DNA of 64,000 nt from contig NC_092874.1 in assembly GCF_028372415.1 (NCBI RefSeq), positions 332,090,651-332,154,650 of the forward strand. Reading direction: 5' to 3'. The position numbers and the translations under genes were made by a program. This stretch comes from Notamacropus eugenii (lineage: Eukaryota > Chordata > Mammalia > Diprotodontia > Macropodidae). Of this stretch, positions 1-10,400 are shown in pieces. The notes below the pieces were generated by a model. That model saw only the letters and a program-made list of their open reading frames with translations, ran no database searches and was not told where the DNA came from. Position 1 is the stretch's first letter, and each line of letters starts with the position of its first letter.

Positions 1-589
1 AGCATTTCTCAACATTCATTCCTAATACTTTGAATTCCAACTTCTCTTCCTTCCTCCTTCCCCTCCCATTCCCACTGAGAAGGCAAGCAATTCAATATAG
101 ACTATATGTGTGTAGTTTTGCAAATGACTTCCATAATAATAGTCATGTTGTGTAAGGCTAACTACATTTCCCTCCATCCTACTCTGTCCCCTCTTTATTC
201 TATTCTCTCATTTGACCTTGTCCCTCCCCAAAAGTGTTTACTTCTAGATACTCCCTTCTCCCATTTACTCTCCCTTCTATCATTCTGCTCACCCCATTTG
301 TCCCCTTCTCCCTTACTTTCCTGTAGTTTAAGATAGATTTTCATACCAAATTGAGTGAGCATGTTATTCCCTCCTTAAGCCATATGTGAAGAGAGTAAGC
401 TTCACTTTTCCCCTCTTACCTCCTCCCTTTTCTCCTCCATTGAAAAAGCTTATTCTTGCCTCTTTTATGAGAGATAATTTGTCCCATTCCATTTTTCCCT
501 TTCTCCTCCCAACATACTCCTCTCTCACCCCCTTAATTTTATTTTTAGATGTCATTTCTACTTATTCAACTCACCCTGTACTCTGTCTA

Positions 590-703
590 TATTATATATA
601 ATATATATACATACACACACACACACACATACATACCTCCATATATACACACACACACACACACATACATACCTACATATATACACACACACACATATAT
701 ACA
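590..703. repeat. AT/AC microsatellite block
   Basis: Runs of TA, CA and CATA units are broken by short interruptions. The block sits at the same place in the HAL1-like element as the GATA tract at 36528-36604. Confidence 0.85.
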
Positions 704-1730
704 AATTTTCTTTTCAGGTCTGATTTTTCATCAAGAATGCTTGAAAGTCCTCTATATCACTGAATGACAATTTTTTTCCCCTGAAGTATTATACTCAGTT
801 TTGCTGGGTAGGTGATTCTTGTTTTTAATCCTAGTTCCTTTGACTTCTGGAATATTATATTCCAAGCCCTTCAATTGCTTAATGTAGAAGCTGCCAGATC
901 CTACTCGAATTGTTTCTTTCTGGCTGCCTGCAATATTTTCCCCTTGATCTGGGAACTCTGGAATTTGGCTACAATATTCCTAGGAGTTTCTCTTTTTGGA
1001 TCTCTTTTAGGAAGTGATTGGTGGATTCTTTTAATATTTATTTTGCCCTCTGGTTCTAGAATATCAGGGCAGTTTTCCTTGATAATTTCATGAAAGATGA
1101 TGTCTAGGCTCTTTTTTTGATCATGCCTTTCAGGTAGTCTTATAATTTTTAAATTGTCTCTCCTGGATCTATTTTCCAGGTCAGTTGTTTTTTCAAGGAG
1201 ATATTTCACATTATCTTCTATTTTTTTATTCTTTTGGTTTTGTTTTGTAATTTCTTGGTTTCTCATAAAGTCATTAGCTTCCATCTGTTCCATTCTAATT
1301 TTTAAAGAAGTATTTTCTTCAGTGAACTTTTGAACCTCCTTTTCCATTTGGCCAGTTCTGCTTTTTAAAGCATTCTTCTCCTCATTGGCTTTTTGGGCCT
1401 CTTTTGTCATTTGAGTTAGTCTATTTTTTAAGGCGTTAATTTCTTCAGCATTTTTTTGGGTCTCCTTTAGCAAGCTGTTGACTCGCTTTTCATGATTTTC
1501 TTGCATCACTCTCATTTGTCTTCCCAATTTTTCCTCCACCTCTCTTACTTGATTTTCAAAATCCTTTTTGAGCTCTTCCATGGCCTGAGACCACTGCATA
1601 TTTATTTTGGAGGTTTTGGATGCAGAAGCCTTGACTTTTAGGTCTTCCTAAAAAGATGGAAGGAAATACCTGCTCACCAAGAAAATAACCTTCTATTATC
1701 TTATTCATTTTCCCTTTGGGGGGCATTTTC
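700..1730 (-). pseudogene. L1 ORF1p remnant
   Basis: The longest open stretch is 1599-901 (about 232 codons). It shows a Glu/Lys-rich coiled coil, then an RRM-like segment (RRDNLKIIRLPE), then the start of the C-terminal domain (ETPRNIVAKF), in the order expected of L1 ORF1 proteins, which are RNA-binding trimers. Upstream, at about 1726, an ATG followed by PPKGK can be read, but one frameshift near 1650 separates it from the coiled coil. Near 899 about 27 bp present in the copy at 36130 are missing and a stop follows. The typical motif ITYPAKLS reappears around 800 in another frame. It is a decayed retrotransposon gene. Confidence 0.85.
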
Positions 1731-2052
1731 CCAGCCAGTTACTTGACTTTTGAGTTCTTTGTCAGGGCCCAGCTCAGGGCTGAGATTCAGATCAGCTGCT
1801 CAATTCCCCCAGGGGCTTTAGGCTGAGGTCTCCCAGGGCTACCACTCAGGACTGAGACTCAGATCAACTGCTCAGTTCCCCCAGGGGTTCTAGGTGAAAG
1901 GCTCCAAAACTGGAAGCTGCCACTGCAGTGGCTGCTGCCAGGGGTGGGTGTCCAGACTGTGTTCCCCTCTCCTAGGTGGAGGAGTCCTCCCACTGACCTT
2001 TGAAACTGTCTGTAGAAATCTGGGAACTGCTGCTACCGGTGGCTCCCTGAAG

Positions 2053-2165
2053 CCAGTAGTAAGAATTTATATAGAGCTTACTATGTGCCAGGCATTGCCT
2101 TAAGTGCTTTACAATTATTATCTCATATTCACAACAACTTTGGGAGGTAGGTGCTATGCCTGGTA
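2053..2165 (-). repeat. MIR SINE fragment
   Basis: It contains the reverse complement of the MIR 3' half: TATGTGCCAGGCATTG, then TAAGTGCTTTACA, then TATCTCATATTCACAACAA and GGGAGGTAGGTGCTAT. It is truncated where L2 sequence begins. Confidence 0.7.
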
Positions 2166-2169
2166 CCTT

Positions 2170-3165
2170 TGCCTCTTTCCCCTACTCCATTCTCAGTTTC
2201 CCTTTATGTGTTATTTTTTCTCATTTCATCCCATCTTCTCAAGAAGATTGCCTCTTCTATTTTGTTGTTTATCTTTATTTTCTCCCTTTCCATTGGCTGC
2301 TTCCATCCATCTACAAACATACCCATGTTTCTCCCCTATTCTCAAAAACCTCTCAATTGATCCATTCATCCCCCCTAAATATCATCCCATTTTTCTCCTA
2401 TCTTTTGTGGCTAATCTCTTTGAGAAGATCATCTACAATAGGTGGCTCAACTTCCTTTTCTTTTACTCTCTTAACTTTCCACAGTCTCCTTCTAAGTTCA
2501 GCTAAGTTAACCAAAACCACTTTCTCCAAAGTCACTAATGATCACTTAAGTACCAAATCTAATAACTTTTTTTTAAACATCCTTTTTGACTTCCTGAAGA
2601 CTTTGACACCATTGAACACTCTCTTCCCCTTGATACTCTCTTCTCTCTAGGTTTTCGTCCTACTTATCTGACCACTCCTCAGGCACTTTTGCTAAATCTT
2701 CATTCAAGTTATGCTTATGAATCATGTGTATTCCTCCAGGATGCTTTACTCTTCTTCTTCTATATTATTTTACTTGGTGATCTTTTCAAATCCCATAGAT
2801 TCAATAATTATTTATTTGCTGATTATTCTCAAATCTCAAATCTGTCTGGTCCCAGTATTGCTTTTGACCTCCAATCTCACAGTCCAATGTCTACTGGATG
2901 TCTCAACCTGGACATGCTATAGACATCTTAAACTCAACATGTCCAAAACTGAATGCATTATTTTTTCCCCCAAATGCTTCCCCAACTCCCGGACTTCCCA
3001 ATTACTGTTGATGGCACCACTATCCTCCTAGGCTTGCAATCTAGATGTTCACCTTCATTTCTTACTGTCTCTCATGCTCAATTTTACCTGTGTAACATCT
3101 CTTATATACACCTCCTTTCCTCCACTGGCACTGCCACCACTCTGGTGTAAATCCTCTTCACTTGA
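2170..3165 (+). pseudogene. L2 (CR1 clade) LINE reverse-transcriptase remnant
   Basis: Frames on the + strand give L2 RT-like blocks in order: LFEKIIYNRW (about 2415), KVTNDHLSTKSNN (about 2530), LGDLFKSH (about 2775), FADYSQISNLSG (about 2812) and RHLKLNMSKTECIIF (about 2925). The catalytic box is FADY instead of F/YADD, so the second aspartate is lost. Frame switches between blocks show it is dead. L2 is an ancient non-LTR retrotransposon shared by mammals. Another piece continues at 3690-3960 beyond a SINE pair. Confidence 0.75.
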
Positions 3166-3199
3166 TGCCTGTAGTAAGCTATTACTTGTTACTTACTGG

Positions 3200-3480
3200 T
3201 TGAGAAAGTGGCTGAAGTAGATGCTGTTAAGGGCTTACAAAGTGATATCAAAGACACCAAAGTCATCCACTGCATCCTGGGTCGTTGCAGTCATCCTGAC
3301 TTCTGTCTTGCCACTGGACTTTGATGAATCTGGAAGAGAGAGTGAGGCTGGCAGCTTTGTACAATTGTGCCTCACTTAAATCCAATTCATGCACAAGTCA
3401 AGATATCACCCCTTGATGTCATTGGCCCTCTTGGAAAAGGAAAGACAAACACCAACAATATCATTAGTCCCCAATATGTC
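3200..3480 (+). mobile_element. Marsupial CORE-SINE, 3' domain
   Basis: It carries the block GTCATCCTGA, then GCCACTGGACTTTGATGA, then GAAGAGAGAGTGAGGCTGG, and ends near GGAAAGACAAACACCA. The same block order is seen in the better-preserved copies at 18340-18525 and 50480-50685. The tRNA-derived head is not clearly visible. Confidence 0.65.
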
Positions 3481-3504
3481 ATACATTCTTCAGTTCCCAA
3501 ACTT

Positions 3505-3690
3505 GTGTTTGTCCTTTGTTCTTGAAGAGGACCATGAGATCAAAATAATAACATGACTTGCACTTGAACTTTGATTTGAGTGAGGGAGGGCTGGGCAAGG
3601 TCACCAAGCCTCACTTTCTCCTCCAGAACCATCTGGGTCTAGTGATCTTATGTTTATCAGGACCACAGGAGATGACCCAGGATGCATTTT
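3505..3690 (-). mobile_element. Marsupial CORE-SINE, 3' domain, inverted
   Basis: The reverse complement reads in the same block order as the copy at 3200-3480. The visible landmarks on the + strand are TTTGTCCTTTGTTCTTGAAG at the left end and CTCACTTTCTCCTCCAGAAC further right. It lies about 25 bp from the opposite-strand copy, giving an imperfect inverted repeat. Confidence 0.65.
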
Positions 3691-3960
3691 AAGCTACTCA
3701 CAAATAATCCAAACATACCATAATCATTCATGCTTTCAGTGCCTTTGTCCTCACTATTCCTCTTACTTAGACCGCCATCTTGCCTGCCCTCTGTTCATCC
3801 ACAACTCACCAATCCTTCAAGGCCCACCCCAAATCCCAGCTCCTCCCTTTCTCAGACCAACCCACAGCACAATGATGTCCTCCTCTGTTCTTCTATGCCA
3901 GTTAATCTATACTACTAACTTGGCACATAATGACAGTTTCAAATTGTATTATGAGTATGT
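3690..3960 (+). repeat. L2 LINE, 3' coding end
   Basis: Pyrimidine-rich sequence with weak resemblance to the C-terminal part and 3' region of L2 (CCTCACTATTCCTCTTACTT, then AATCCTTCAAGGCCCACCCC). It is most simply the continuation of the L2 at 2170-3165, split by the SINE pair. From 3960 to 4240 I see only AT-rich sequence with no recognisable feature. Confidence 0.5.
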
Positions 3961-4244
3961 CTTATATACTAGAAATTTAATGATGAAAGGGACCATTCCC
4001 TACCACCACTACCCCTATATTCCAAATAGAGCTTAATTCAGGACTGGGTATACTGTCAGTCTTTAAGGAATATTTGGCAAATGAAGAATTAATTAATTTA
4101 TCAAGCAAGTAAGCAATGATTAATGAAATATTTCCCCCCTTGACTATTTTTCTTCTTGCTTTAACTATATTGATTTCAATACTGTAAAACCTTTTTTATA
4201 TTTGATGTAATAAATATAAATACAATAATATAATTTTATATAAT

Positions 4245-4885
4245 TAAAACTGGTTTATCTTTTTTTATTTTCACAATCCCTTATTTGGTTAAAAATTCTC
4301 TCCCTAGCCATAGGTGTGAAAGACAGTGCTATCACACTATGATCTTATCTGTTTAGGTCATATAGTGTTTTTGAGTTTATTGTGGCATATGGCATAACCT
4401 GCAGATCCGAACCTGTTTTCTATTAAATTGCTTTCTAGGTTTCTCAGTGCTTCTTGTCAAATAGGGAATATTTCTTCCCTGAGAAGTTTCCATTCTTGGG
4501 TTTATGGACCACTAGGTTACTGTGTTTGGTTTGCTTCCAGATCTCATGTATCTATTCTGTTGCACTGATCTACCTTTTGAGGTTTGTTTGGGTTTTTAGC
4601 CTATACCATTTCATGTTGACTGCTGCTTTAAAGTATAACCTGATTTATTCTTGCATTTTTTCATTAATTCCCTTGAATTTCTTGACTTCTTATTTCTCCA
4701 AATAAGTTTTTTGTCTAGTTCTAGAAAGTAGGGCTTTGTCAATTTGATTGGAATAATATAAAATCTTTAAATTAATTTAAGCAGCGTTGTCATTTTACTA
4801 TATTCATATGGCCGAGCTATGAACAATAAATAGCTCTTCAATTATTTGTCTTATTTTATTTCTCTGAGAATGTTTTTTATTGGTT
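4245..4885 (-). mobile_element. L1 ORF2 fragment
   Basis: Read antisense, this is the L1 ORF2 region between the reverse transcriptase and the C-terminus. Landmarks on the + strand are ACTGATCTACCTTTTGAGG, GACTGCTGCTTTAAAGTATA and AATTCCCTTGAATTTCTTG. The same landmarks recur at about 11250-11360 and 40310-40440. Many indels; an old copy. Confidence 0.7.
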
Positions 4886-5515
4886 AGGCCATTCTAAAAA
4901 GCATTTTGGAATTATGCTTCAAAAGCAAATAAATTGTGCATATTCTTTGAATCAGAAATACTATTACTAGACCTCTATCCCAAAAAGATCAAAGAGAGAG
5001 GAAAAGGGTCGATATGTACAAAAAGCATTTATAATAGCTCTTTTCGCAGTGGTAAAGAATTTGAAACTAACAAAATGCCCATTATTTGACAAATGGTTGA
5101 ATAAGGTATAGTATTTGAAAGCAATAGGAAATACTATTACATTGTAAGAGACAAATAAAGAGACTGTTTCAGGGAAACCTGTGAATACTTGGATGAACTG
5201 ATTCAAAGTAGAAACAAAACATTTTATATGAAAACAACATTATAAAATGCATAATTTTGAAATACCTAAGAACTCTGATATACTCAATGATCAAAGACAA
5301 ACCCAGAAAACCAATGAGAAAGAATGTTGTCCACCTCCTGACAGAGAGGTAATGGATTAAATTATACAAAATGAACACATTTTTGGACATGACCAATATG
5401 GGAATTTGTTTTGTTTGGGAATTAGTGCATGTTTGTTACAAAGGTTTTGTTTTTCTTCTTTTTTTTCCTTAGAGTGCAGGGAAGTAGGAGGGAGAGAAAA
5501 TAAATGCTTGTTGAA
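4886..5515 (+). mobile_element. L1 3' end fragment
   Basis: It carries the L1 ORF2 C-terminal landmarks (TTTGAATCAGAAATACTATT, then GTGGTAAAGAATTTGAAAC, then GGAAATACTATTACATTGTAAG), a 3'UTR-like stretch and an A-rich end near 5515. It is an old, diverged copy. From 5516 to 5690 only AT-rich sequence is seen. Confidence 0.65.
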
Positions 5516-5689
5516 AAAAACCATTTTGAGTGATTTGAATATATTAATATATCAGCATTTCTTAAGTACCTAGTACATATAAAGACAAGAGTAAAAGAGT
5601 GCTATCCTCAAAGATTACTTCTGTGAGGGAGACAATATATGTAGATATAGGTATATAAAATAGTCACAAGACACAGGCACAACTACCCA

Positions 5690-5965
5690 AGCAAATTGCA
5701 GTTGCATTTATATAAATCCCAGATATTTTATGCATTTTGAATGGAATTCAAAAGTTATTTTGAATTAAATTCTCTTCCTCTTGTGTTTTGTTAGTGACAT
5801 ATAGAAAGCGTAATGATTTGTGGGCTCATTTTCTATCCTGCTACTTTACTGATTATTGCTTTGATTGATGTTTTCAGATTTCACTGAGGTTCTCTAAGTG
5901 AGATAACACATTATCTGCAGAGATCATGTTGTCTCTTCGTTGACTATGCTTATTCTTTCCATTTT
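5690..5965 (-). mobile_element. L1 ORF2 fragment
   Basis: Antisense L1 ORF2 sequence with landmarks TTTGTTAGTGACATATAGAA, TTCTATCCTGCTACTTTACT and TCTGCAGAGATCATGTTGTC. These correspond to the segment seen at 11680-11830 and 40740-40820. Confidence 0.65.
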
Positions 5966-6033
5966 TTTAACAATAAAAGAATTCTGCCTTTGACCTCATA
6001 GATATCAATCACTAAAAAGTGGTACGATAAAAC

Positions 6034-6315
6034 CTACGACTGAAATGTAGCTCTGCATGGATATGCCTTTTCATAAGCAATAAGATAGGCAAAAGCATGG
6101 GATAGCACTATATATTTTTCTTCTTTATTATTATTATGAATTTGAAACATCTCTTTACATAAATGTGGTTTCTCTAACACCACTTTTTCAGGGTCAAACC
6201 TGTTACATTTTACACACCCCTTAGGGTACTCCTGCACTCTTTTTTCTGCCATCAGTTTGAACCCCCTCCAATTGTGAGGGATTTTCTCCCATTTTAAGAC
6301 CCTAATGATTATCAC
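6034..6315 (-). other. Open frame, unrecognised (93 codons)
   Basis: A 93-codon open frame on the minus strand reads MIIIRVLKWEKIPHNWRGF at its start and contains KGCVKCNRFDPEK in the middle (a single CxxC) and KPHLCKEMF later. I do not recognise it as L1, L2 or CR1. A fixed gene would need a promoter or splice sites, and none is evident. It could be a decayed retroviral or DNA-transposon coding piece, or chance. No function is proposed. Confidence 0.2.
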
Positions 6316-7070
6316 CCCAGTTCTGTTTAACCACTTATCATCAGATTAGCTTTTAGAAGGGTAATGTACTTCAAAGTTATAGAAAGAATGAATGTGCCAA
6401 CATTTTCCCTCAACACTTCAGAGATATAATCCCCCCTATACCACATAAATCTCAGGGAAGAGAAGGGGAATTAAGTTTTCAGTTTAGCTCAAATCCTATA
6501 TAGCAATTGTCCCACCAAGTTAAAATCCAAAGCCGTGGTGAGCTAGCATCCCTCAACACTCCCTTCTTTGATGTTTGATCCTGGGCTGGCTGTGTCATTG
6601 ACCTACATTCTTAGACTACTGGATCCCTTTGAATTGAACTCACAGATCAGAGCCTCCACTTCCTATATGTAAAATGAAAAAGGATGAAGGAAAAGGTCAA
6701 AATACCAGACCCAATTCTTGGAGCTACATGGTCTAATGGTGTGAGGGAGAAGGGAAAAGAGGTGGTCTTGAGACCTTTTTACTTCATGGTCTAACTCCTT
6801 CCCCTTCATATGGGAATGCATAGCACTATAGTGCTCAGTCAGGTAGTTTTAAAGATGCAGATTGGCTATCCAACCAATAGAAAAATGCAATTCATAATCA
6901 CAAGGTAGGCCAATGTACCCGCACAGTCATGATTGGTCATTATACTGATTCTAAGTTTTGAATATAACCATCACCTCTCTAACAAGAGATGAAAAGAACA
7001 ATTCATCCTTAGTCTGGAGTCCTGATTGGTCATTTCATTGATTATAATTTTTAAGTCTTTCACATGTTTT
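6316..7070. other. Unassigned stretch with five CCAAT motifs
   Basis: No repeat family or coding frame is recognised here. CCAAT-box cores occur at 6861-6865 (minus), 6874-6878 (plus), 6910-6914 (plus), 6932-6936 (minus) and 7025-7029 (minus). Clustered CCAAT boxes are common in LTR promoters, but no terminal TG/CA pair, polyadenylation signal or second LTR was identified. Confidence 0.25.
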
Positions 7071-7320
7071 AGAGAGGCAGCATGATAAATTGGATAGAGT
7101 CAGCCTTAGAATAAGGAAGCCTTGGCTTCAAGTCCTGCCTTCAAAATAAACTGGCTATGTGACACTCCCCCGCCCCTGAGTCATACTTAAGCTCTCACCA
7201 TTATTGGCAACTCTTTAAGGCTAAATTGCAGAGAAAGTGCTAGTTTGTATTGGTGGAGGGAGTTTAACCTAACTCACAAGGTCCTTATACCAGTGAAATT
7301 GTAGTCTACTCCTTTTGACT
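7071..7320 (+). mobile_element. tRNA-derived CORE-SINE
   Basis: The tRNA-like head is GAGGCAGCATGATAAATTGG (A-box side), followed by GGCTTCAAGTCCTGCC (B box) and the core GGCTATGTGACACT. The distal domain GGCAACTCTTTAAGGC, then TTGCAGAGAAAGTGCTAG, then TGGTGGAGGGAGTTT is a form I remember from marsupial MIR/THER-type SINEs. Confidence 0.75.
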
Positions 7321-7329
7321 ATTAGCCAT

Positions 7330-7665
7330 TGTATAAATTTTTCTCCTAGTTCTATTGACTTCACTTTACATTAATTCCAAGTAAATCCTTTCAGGTTTCT
7401 TTGAATCCATCCCTTTTGCCATTTTTAATGGTACAATAATATTCCATCCCATTCATCAATAATGGTCACTCACAGGTTTTTTTTTACCATAACAAAAAAA
7501 AGATGCTATAAATATTTTTATGTGGTTCTTTCCCCATATTCATTGTGGCATATGCCTATTAGTGTTATGTTTGGGTCAAAGAGTAAGCAAAATTTAATGA
7601 CTTTTTTTAAACATAGTTCCAAATTACTTTATAGAAGTCATATTCAAGATATAGAGGAAACTGAT
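7330..7665 (-). mobile_element. L1 ORF2 C-terminal fragment
   Basis: Antisense L1 with landmarks AATGGTACAATAATATTCCA, AAAAAAAGATGCTATAAATA, TTTGGGTCAAAGAGTAAGC and ATAGTTCCAAATTACTTTAT. It is diverged relative to the copy at 8406-9450. Confidence 0.7.
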
Positions 7666-8405
7666 TCAAATATTTAAGAACAAGAATTGTACCCCGATAA
7701 ATAATGATCAAAGAAAGTGAATAGGAAGTACTTAAAGGAAGAATGCCAAGGTATCAATAACCATATAAAAAATTAACTCATTAATAATATTAGAAATGCA
7801 AATTGAAACAACTCTGGGCTTCTACCTCATACCCATCAGATTGATAAATATGAAGAGGCAAAAAGGAAAATGGTAATATCCAAAGCACTGTGGGAGGTTA
7901 GACACATTAATACTCTGTTGGTAATGGTCCAGTTACTCTGGAAATCAATTTGAATAACCCCAAACAGTCACTGTACCACGTATACCTTTTGGCCCAAGGA
8001 GACCAAAGAAAAAAGATAAAAACTCAACTGTCCAAAAATATCTATAGTGTTACTTTTTGTGGTAGAAAATAAAAGAAAAGGAATGAGGTAGTGCCTCTCA
8101 ATAGGGTAATGGACTAATAAATTATGGCATATGAATATAACTGTTTCATAACAAAGGATTCAGAAAAACCTGAAAATATTTGTGTGAACTGATGCCAAGT
8201 GAAATGACTGGAGGTAGGAGAACAATTAATTTAGTGATTGCAAAGGAAACAAATTTGAAAAGCTAAAGAAATCTGCTCAATTTAATGATCCACAATTGAT
8301 TACAGAGGACCAACAATGAAACATGCTACGCAATTCCTGACACACATGACAGATGTGAAATATAGAATAAGATATACACTTTTGGCTGATAAGTGGACTT
8401 TTTGT
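7666..8405 (+). mobile_element. L1 ORF2/3' end fragment
   Basis: Sense L1 with landmarks ATTAGAAATGCAAATTGAAA, CATACCCATCAGATTGATAA, ATTATGGCATATGAATATAA and TTCAGAAAAACCTGAAAATA. Many indels; an old copy lying head to head with the antisense fragment to its left. Confidence 0.65.
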
Positions 8406-8635
8406 GTATGTTATTTTTTTTCATTTTATTTATTTTTAATGCTCTACAATCACTACCATAAAACTTAGATTTTTTTCCCCTTTCCTACCCCACCCACCCC
8501 CCTCCCTCCCCAAGACTGCATACTATTCTATATAGGATCTACACATACGTTCCTATTGAATACATTTTCATTATAGTCATGCTGTGTAGAAGAACTAAAA
8601 TAAAAGGGAGAAATCATATAACAAACCAAAACATA

Positions 8636-8636
<1 letters not shown>

Positions 8637-8676
<40 letters not shown>
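8637..8676. repeat. (CA)n microsatellite
   Basis: About 19 CA units in an almost pure run, inside the L1 3'UTR. Confidence 0.95.
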
Positions 8677-8681
<5 letters not shown>

Positions 8682-8811
8682 AAAAGATCTACTACATTCT
8701 GCGATTGAATTCCATAGTTCTTTCTCTGAATGTGGAAGGCATTTTGCCTTAGAAGACCATTGGAAACTTTTCTTTTTTTTAATGTCCTTGCATTGCTATG
8801 AAGATCCAAGT

Positions 8812-9174
8812 CTACCAGAAAAAACTCTCGCACGCTGTGCACAAAGTTCTCCTGGTTCTGATCCTTTCACTCAGCATCAGATCATACAAGTCCTTGCGGG
8901 CCTCCCTGAAGCCTTCTTGTTCATCATTTCTAATGGCGCAATAGTACTCCATTACATTCATATACCATAATTTATTCAGCCATTCCCCAACAGATGAGCA
9001 TCCCCTTGATTTCCAGTTTTTGGCCACCACAAAGAGTGCCGCTATAAATATTTTTGTACATGTGGGACCCTTTCCCATTTTTATGCTCTCTTGGGGATAC
9101 AGTCCTAGAAGTGATATTGCTGGGTCAAAGGGTATGCACATTTTTGTAGCCCTTTGAGCATAGTTACAAACCAC
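8812..9174 (-). pseudogene. L1 ORF2p C-terminal remnant
   Basis: A 120-codon open stretch matches the C-terminal part of L1 ORF2 proteins block by block: IPFDPAISLLGLYP, FIAALFVVAKNW, WLNKLWYMNVMEYYCAIRND and DLMLSERIRTRR. The family protein is about 1,270 residues with endonuclease and reverse transcriptase domains upstream, which are absent here. A retrotransposon relic, not a host gene. Confidence 0.85.
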
Positions 9175-9715
9175 TCTCCAGAGTGGCTGGATGAGCTCAC
9201 AGCTCCATCAACAATGAATTAGTGTTCCAACTCTCCCACATCCTCTCCAGCATTTATCATTTTCCTGTTCTGTCATGTTTGTCAATCTGATAGGCATGAT
9301 GTGGTACCTCAGAGTTGTTTTGATTAGCATCTCTCTAATCAAAAGTGATTTAGAGCATTTTTTCATATGATTATAGATATCTTTAATTTCTTCCTCTGAA
9401 AATTGCCTGTTTGTATCCTTTGACCATTTATGAATTGGGGATTTTTGTGGATATTATAAGGCTTATTTGACACAAGGTAGGGTTTTATGTTTTGTTTTGG
9501 GGGAATTGGATTATTTTTCTAACTTTAGTGGGATAGTTTTTGAGGAGTTGATAGAAAGGAACAAGTAATAGTGGTGAAGCATTACCAAAAAAGCAACACA
9601 GAAGAGATATTCAAAGAAAGACACAAACAAACAAGACAGCTTTGAAGCTAACATTTCCTTTGTTATATGCTATCATGTGTAGAATAGATTTGAAAATTCT
9701 ATACAATCAGCTTCT

Positions 9716-9835
9716 CCTATTTCAAAATTGTAATTAAATTTATTTTTGCCATATTTTGTTTTGAACTGTCTCCTGTACTTCCTCCCTCTCCATTCCATAG
9801 TACAGATCACCATTTCACTCTCACACACACACATA

Positions 9836-9881
<46 letters not shown>

Positions 9882-10400
9882 TATATATACACATATATAT
9901 GTATATATGAGATTATGCATACTTCTAGTTTTCTGTTCTTTCTCTAGAGGTGGATGGCATGTTCTTTTATAGGACCTTTGTAGTTGATTTAAGTATTTAT
10001 AATACTCAGATATACTCAGGATAGCTTGGTTGTTCATAGTTATCCTTTAATTAATATTGCTGTTACTGTATACAACATTCCCTTGGTTCCGCTCAATTCA
10101 GTCTTCTTTATTGTGTGCAAGTCTTTCCATGTTTTTCTAAAATCAACCTGCTCATCATTTCTTACAGCACAGTAGCATTCCATCATAATCATGTACCACA
10201 ACTTGTTCAGCCATTCCCCAATTGATGGGCATCCCCTCAATTTCCAGTTCTTTGCCACCACAAAGAGAGCTAGTATTAATATCTTAGAACATATAGGGTT
10301 TTTTTCTCTTTTAACCTGATCACCTTGGGAAACCAATCTATGTTTTTGTATAAGGAAGTTCTTGTGTTGATTATTATTTCTTAGGTATATAATAACCAAA
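9716..10400 (-). mobile_element. L1, 3'UTR plus ORF2 C-terminus
   Basis: Antisense L1 with landmarks AGAGGTGGATGGCATGTTC, ATATTGCTGTTACTGTATAC, GCACAGTAGCATTCCATCAT and CATTCCCCAATTGATGGGC. The reading around 10140-10300 translates on the minus strand to LFVVAKNWKLRGCPSIGEWL. From about 10320 the match jumps, so an internal deletion is likely. Confidence 0.8.
9821..9906. repeat. CA/TG/TA microsatellite
   Basis: A short CA run, a short TG run and then about 17 TA units (9844-9878), continuing as TATATG variants. TA-rich runs of this kind are prone to slippage. Confidence 0.9.

Larger units (their letters stand above)
1..2052 (-). mobile_element. HAL1-like L1 element (ORF1 without ORF2), cut by left edge
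   Basis: Read on the minus strand, a 5'UTR-like GC-richer segment (about 2052-1740) is followed by an L1 ORF1 (about 1730-700). That is followed directly by a purine-rich 3' region (about 600-1), with no ORF2 between them. The same ORF1-to-3'-region junction occurs in the bounded element at 34751-37361, so the missing ORF2 looks like a family trait and not a private deletion. The 3' tail lies beyond the window edge. HAL1 (half-L1) elements are known in mammals; the family assignment is inference. Confidence 0.75.
8406..9450 (-). mobile_element. L1, 3'UTR plus ORF2 C-terminus
   Basis: A well-preserved antisense L1. It has a T-rich 3' end at 8410, a pyrimidine-rich 3'UTR (8470-8515), then ORF2 sequence up to about 9440 (GACCATTTATGAATTGGGG). 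It is 5'-truncated. The sequence from 9455 to 9715 is not recognised. Confidence 0.85.

Noticed and set aside
2104..2650. Long hydrophobic open frames as a possible membrane protein gene
   Set aside because: They are translations of pyrimidine-rich L2 sequence with frame switches between known L2 blocks.
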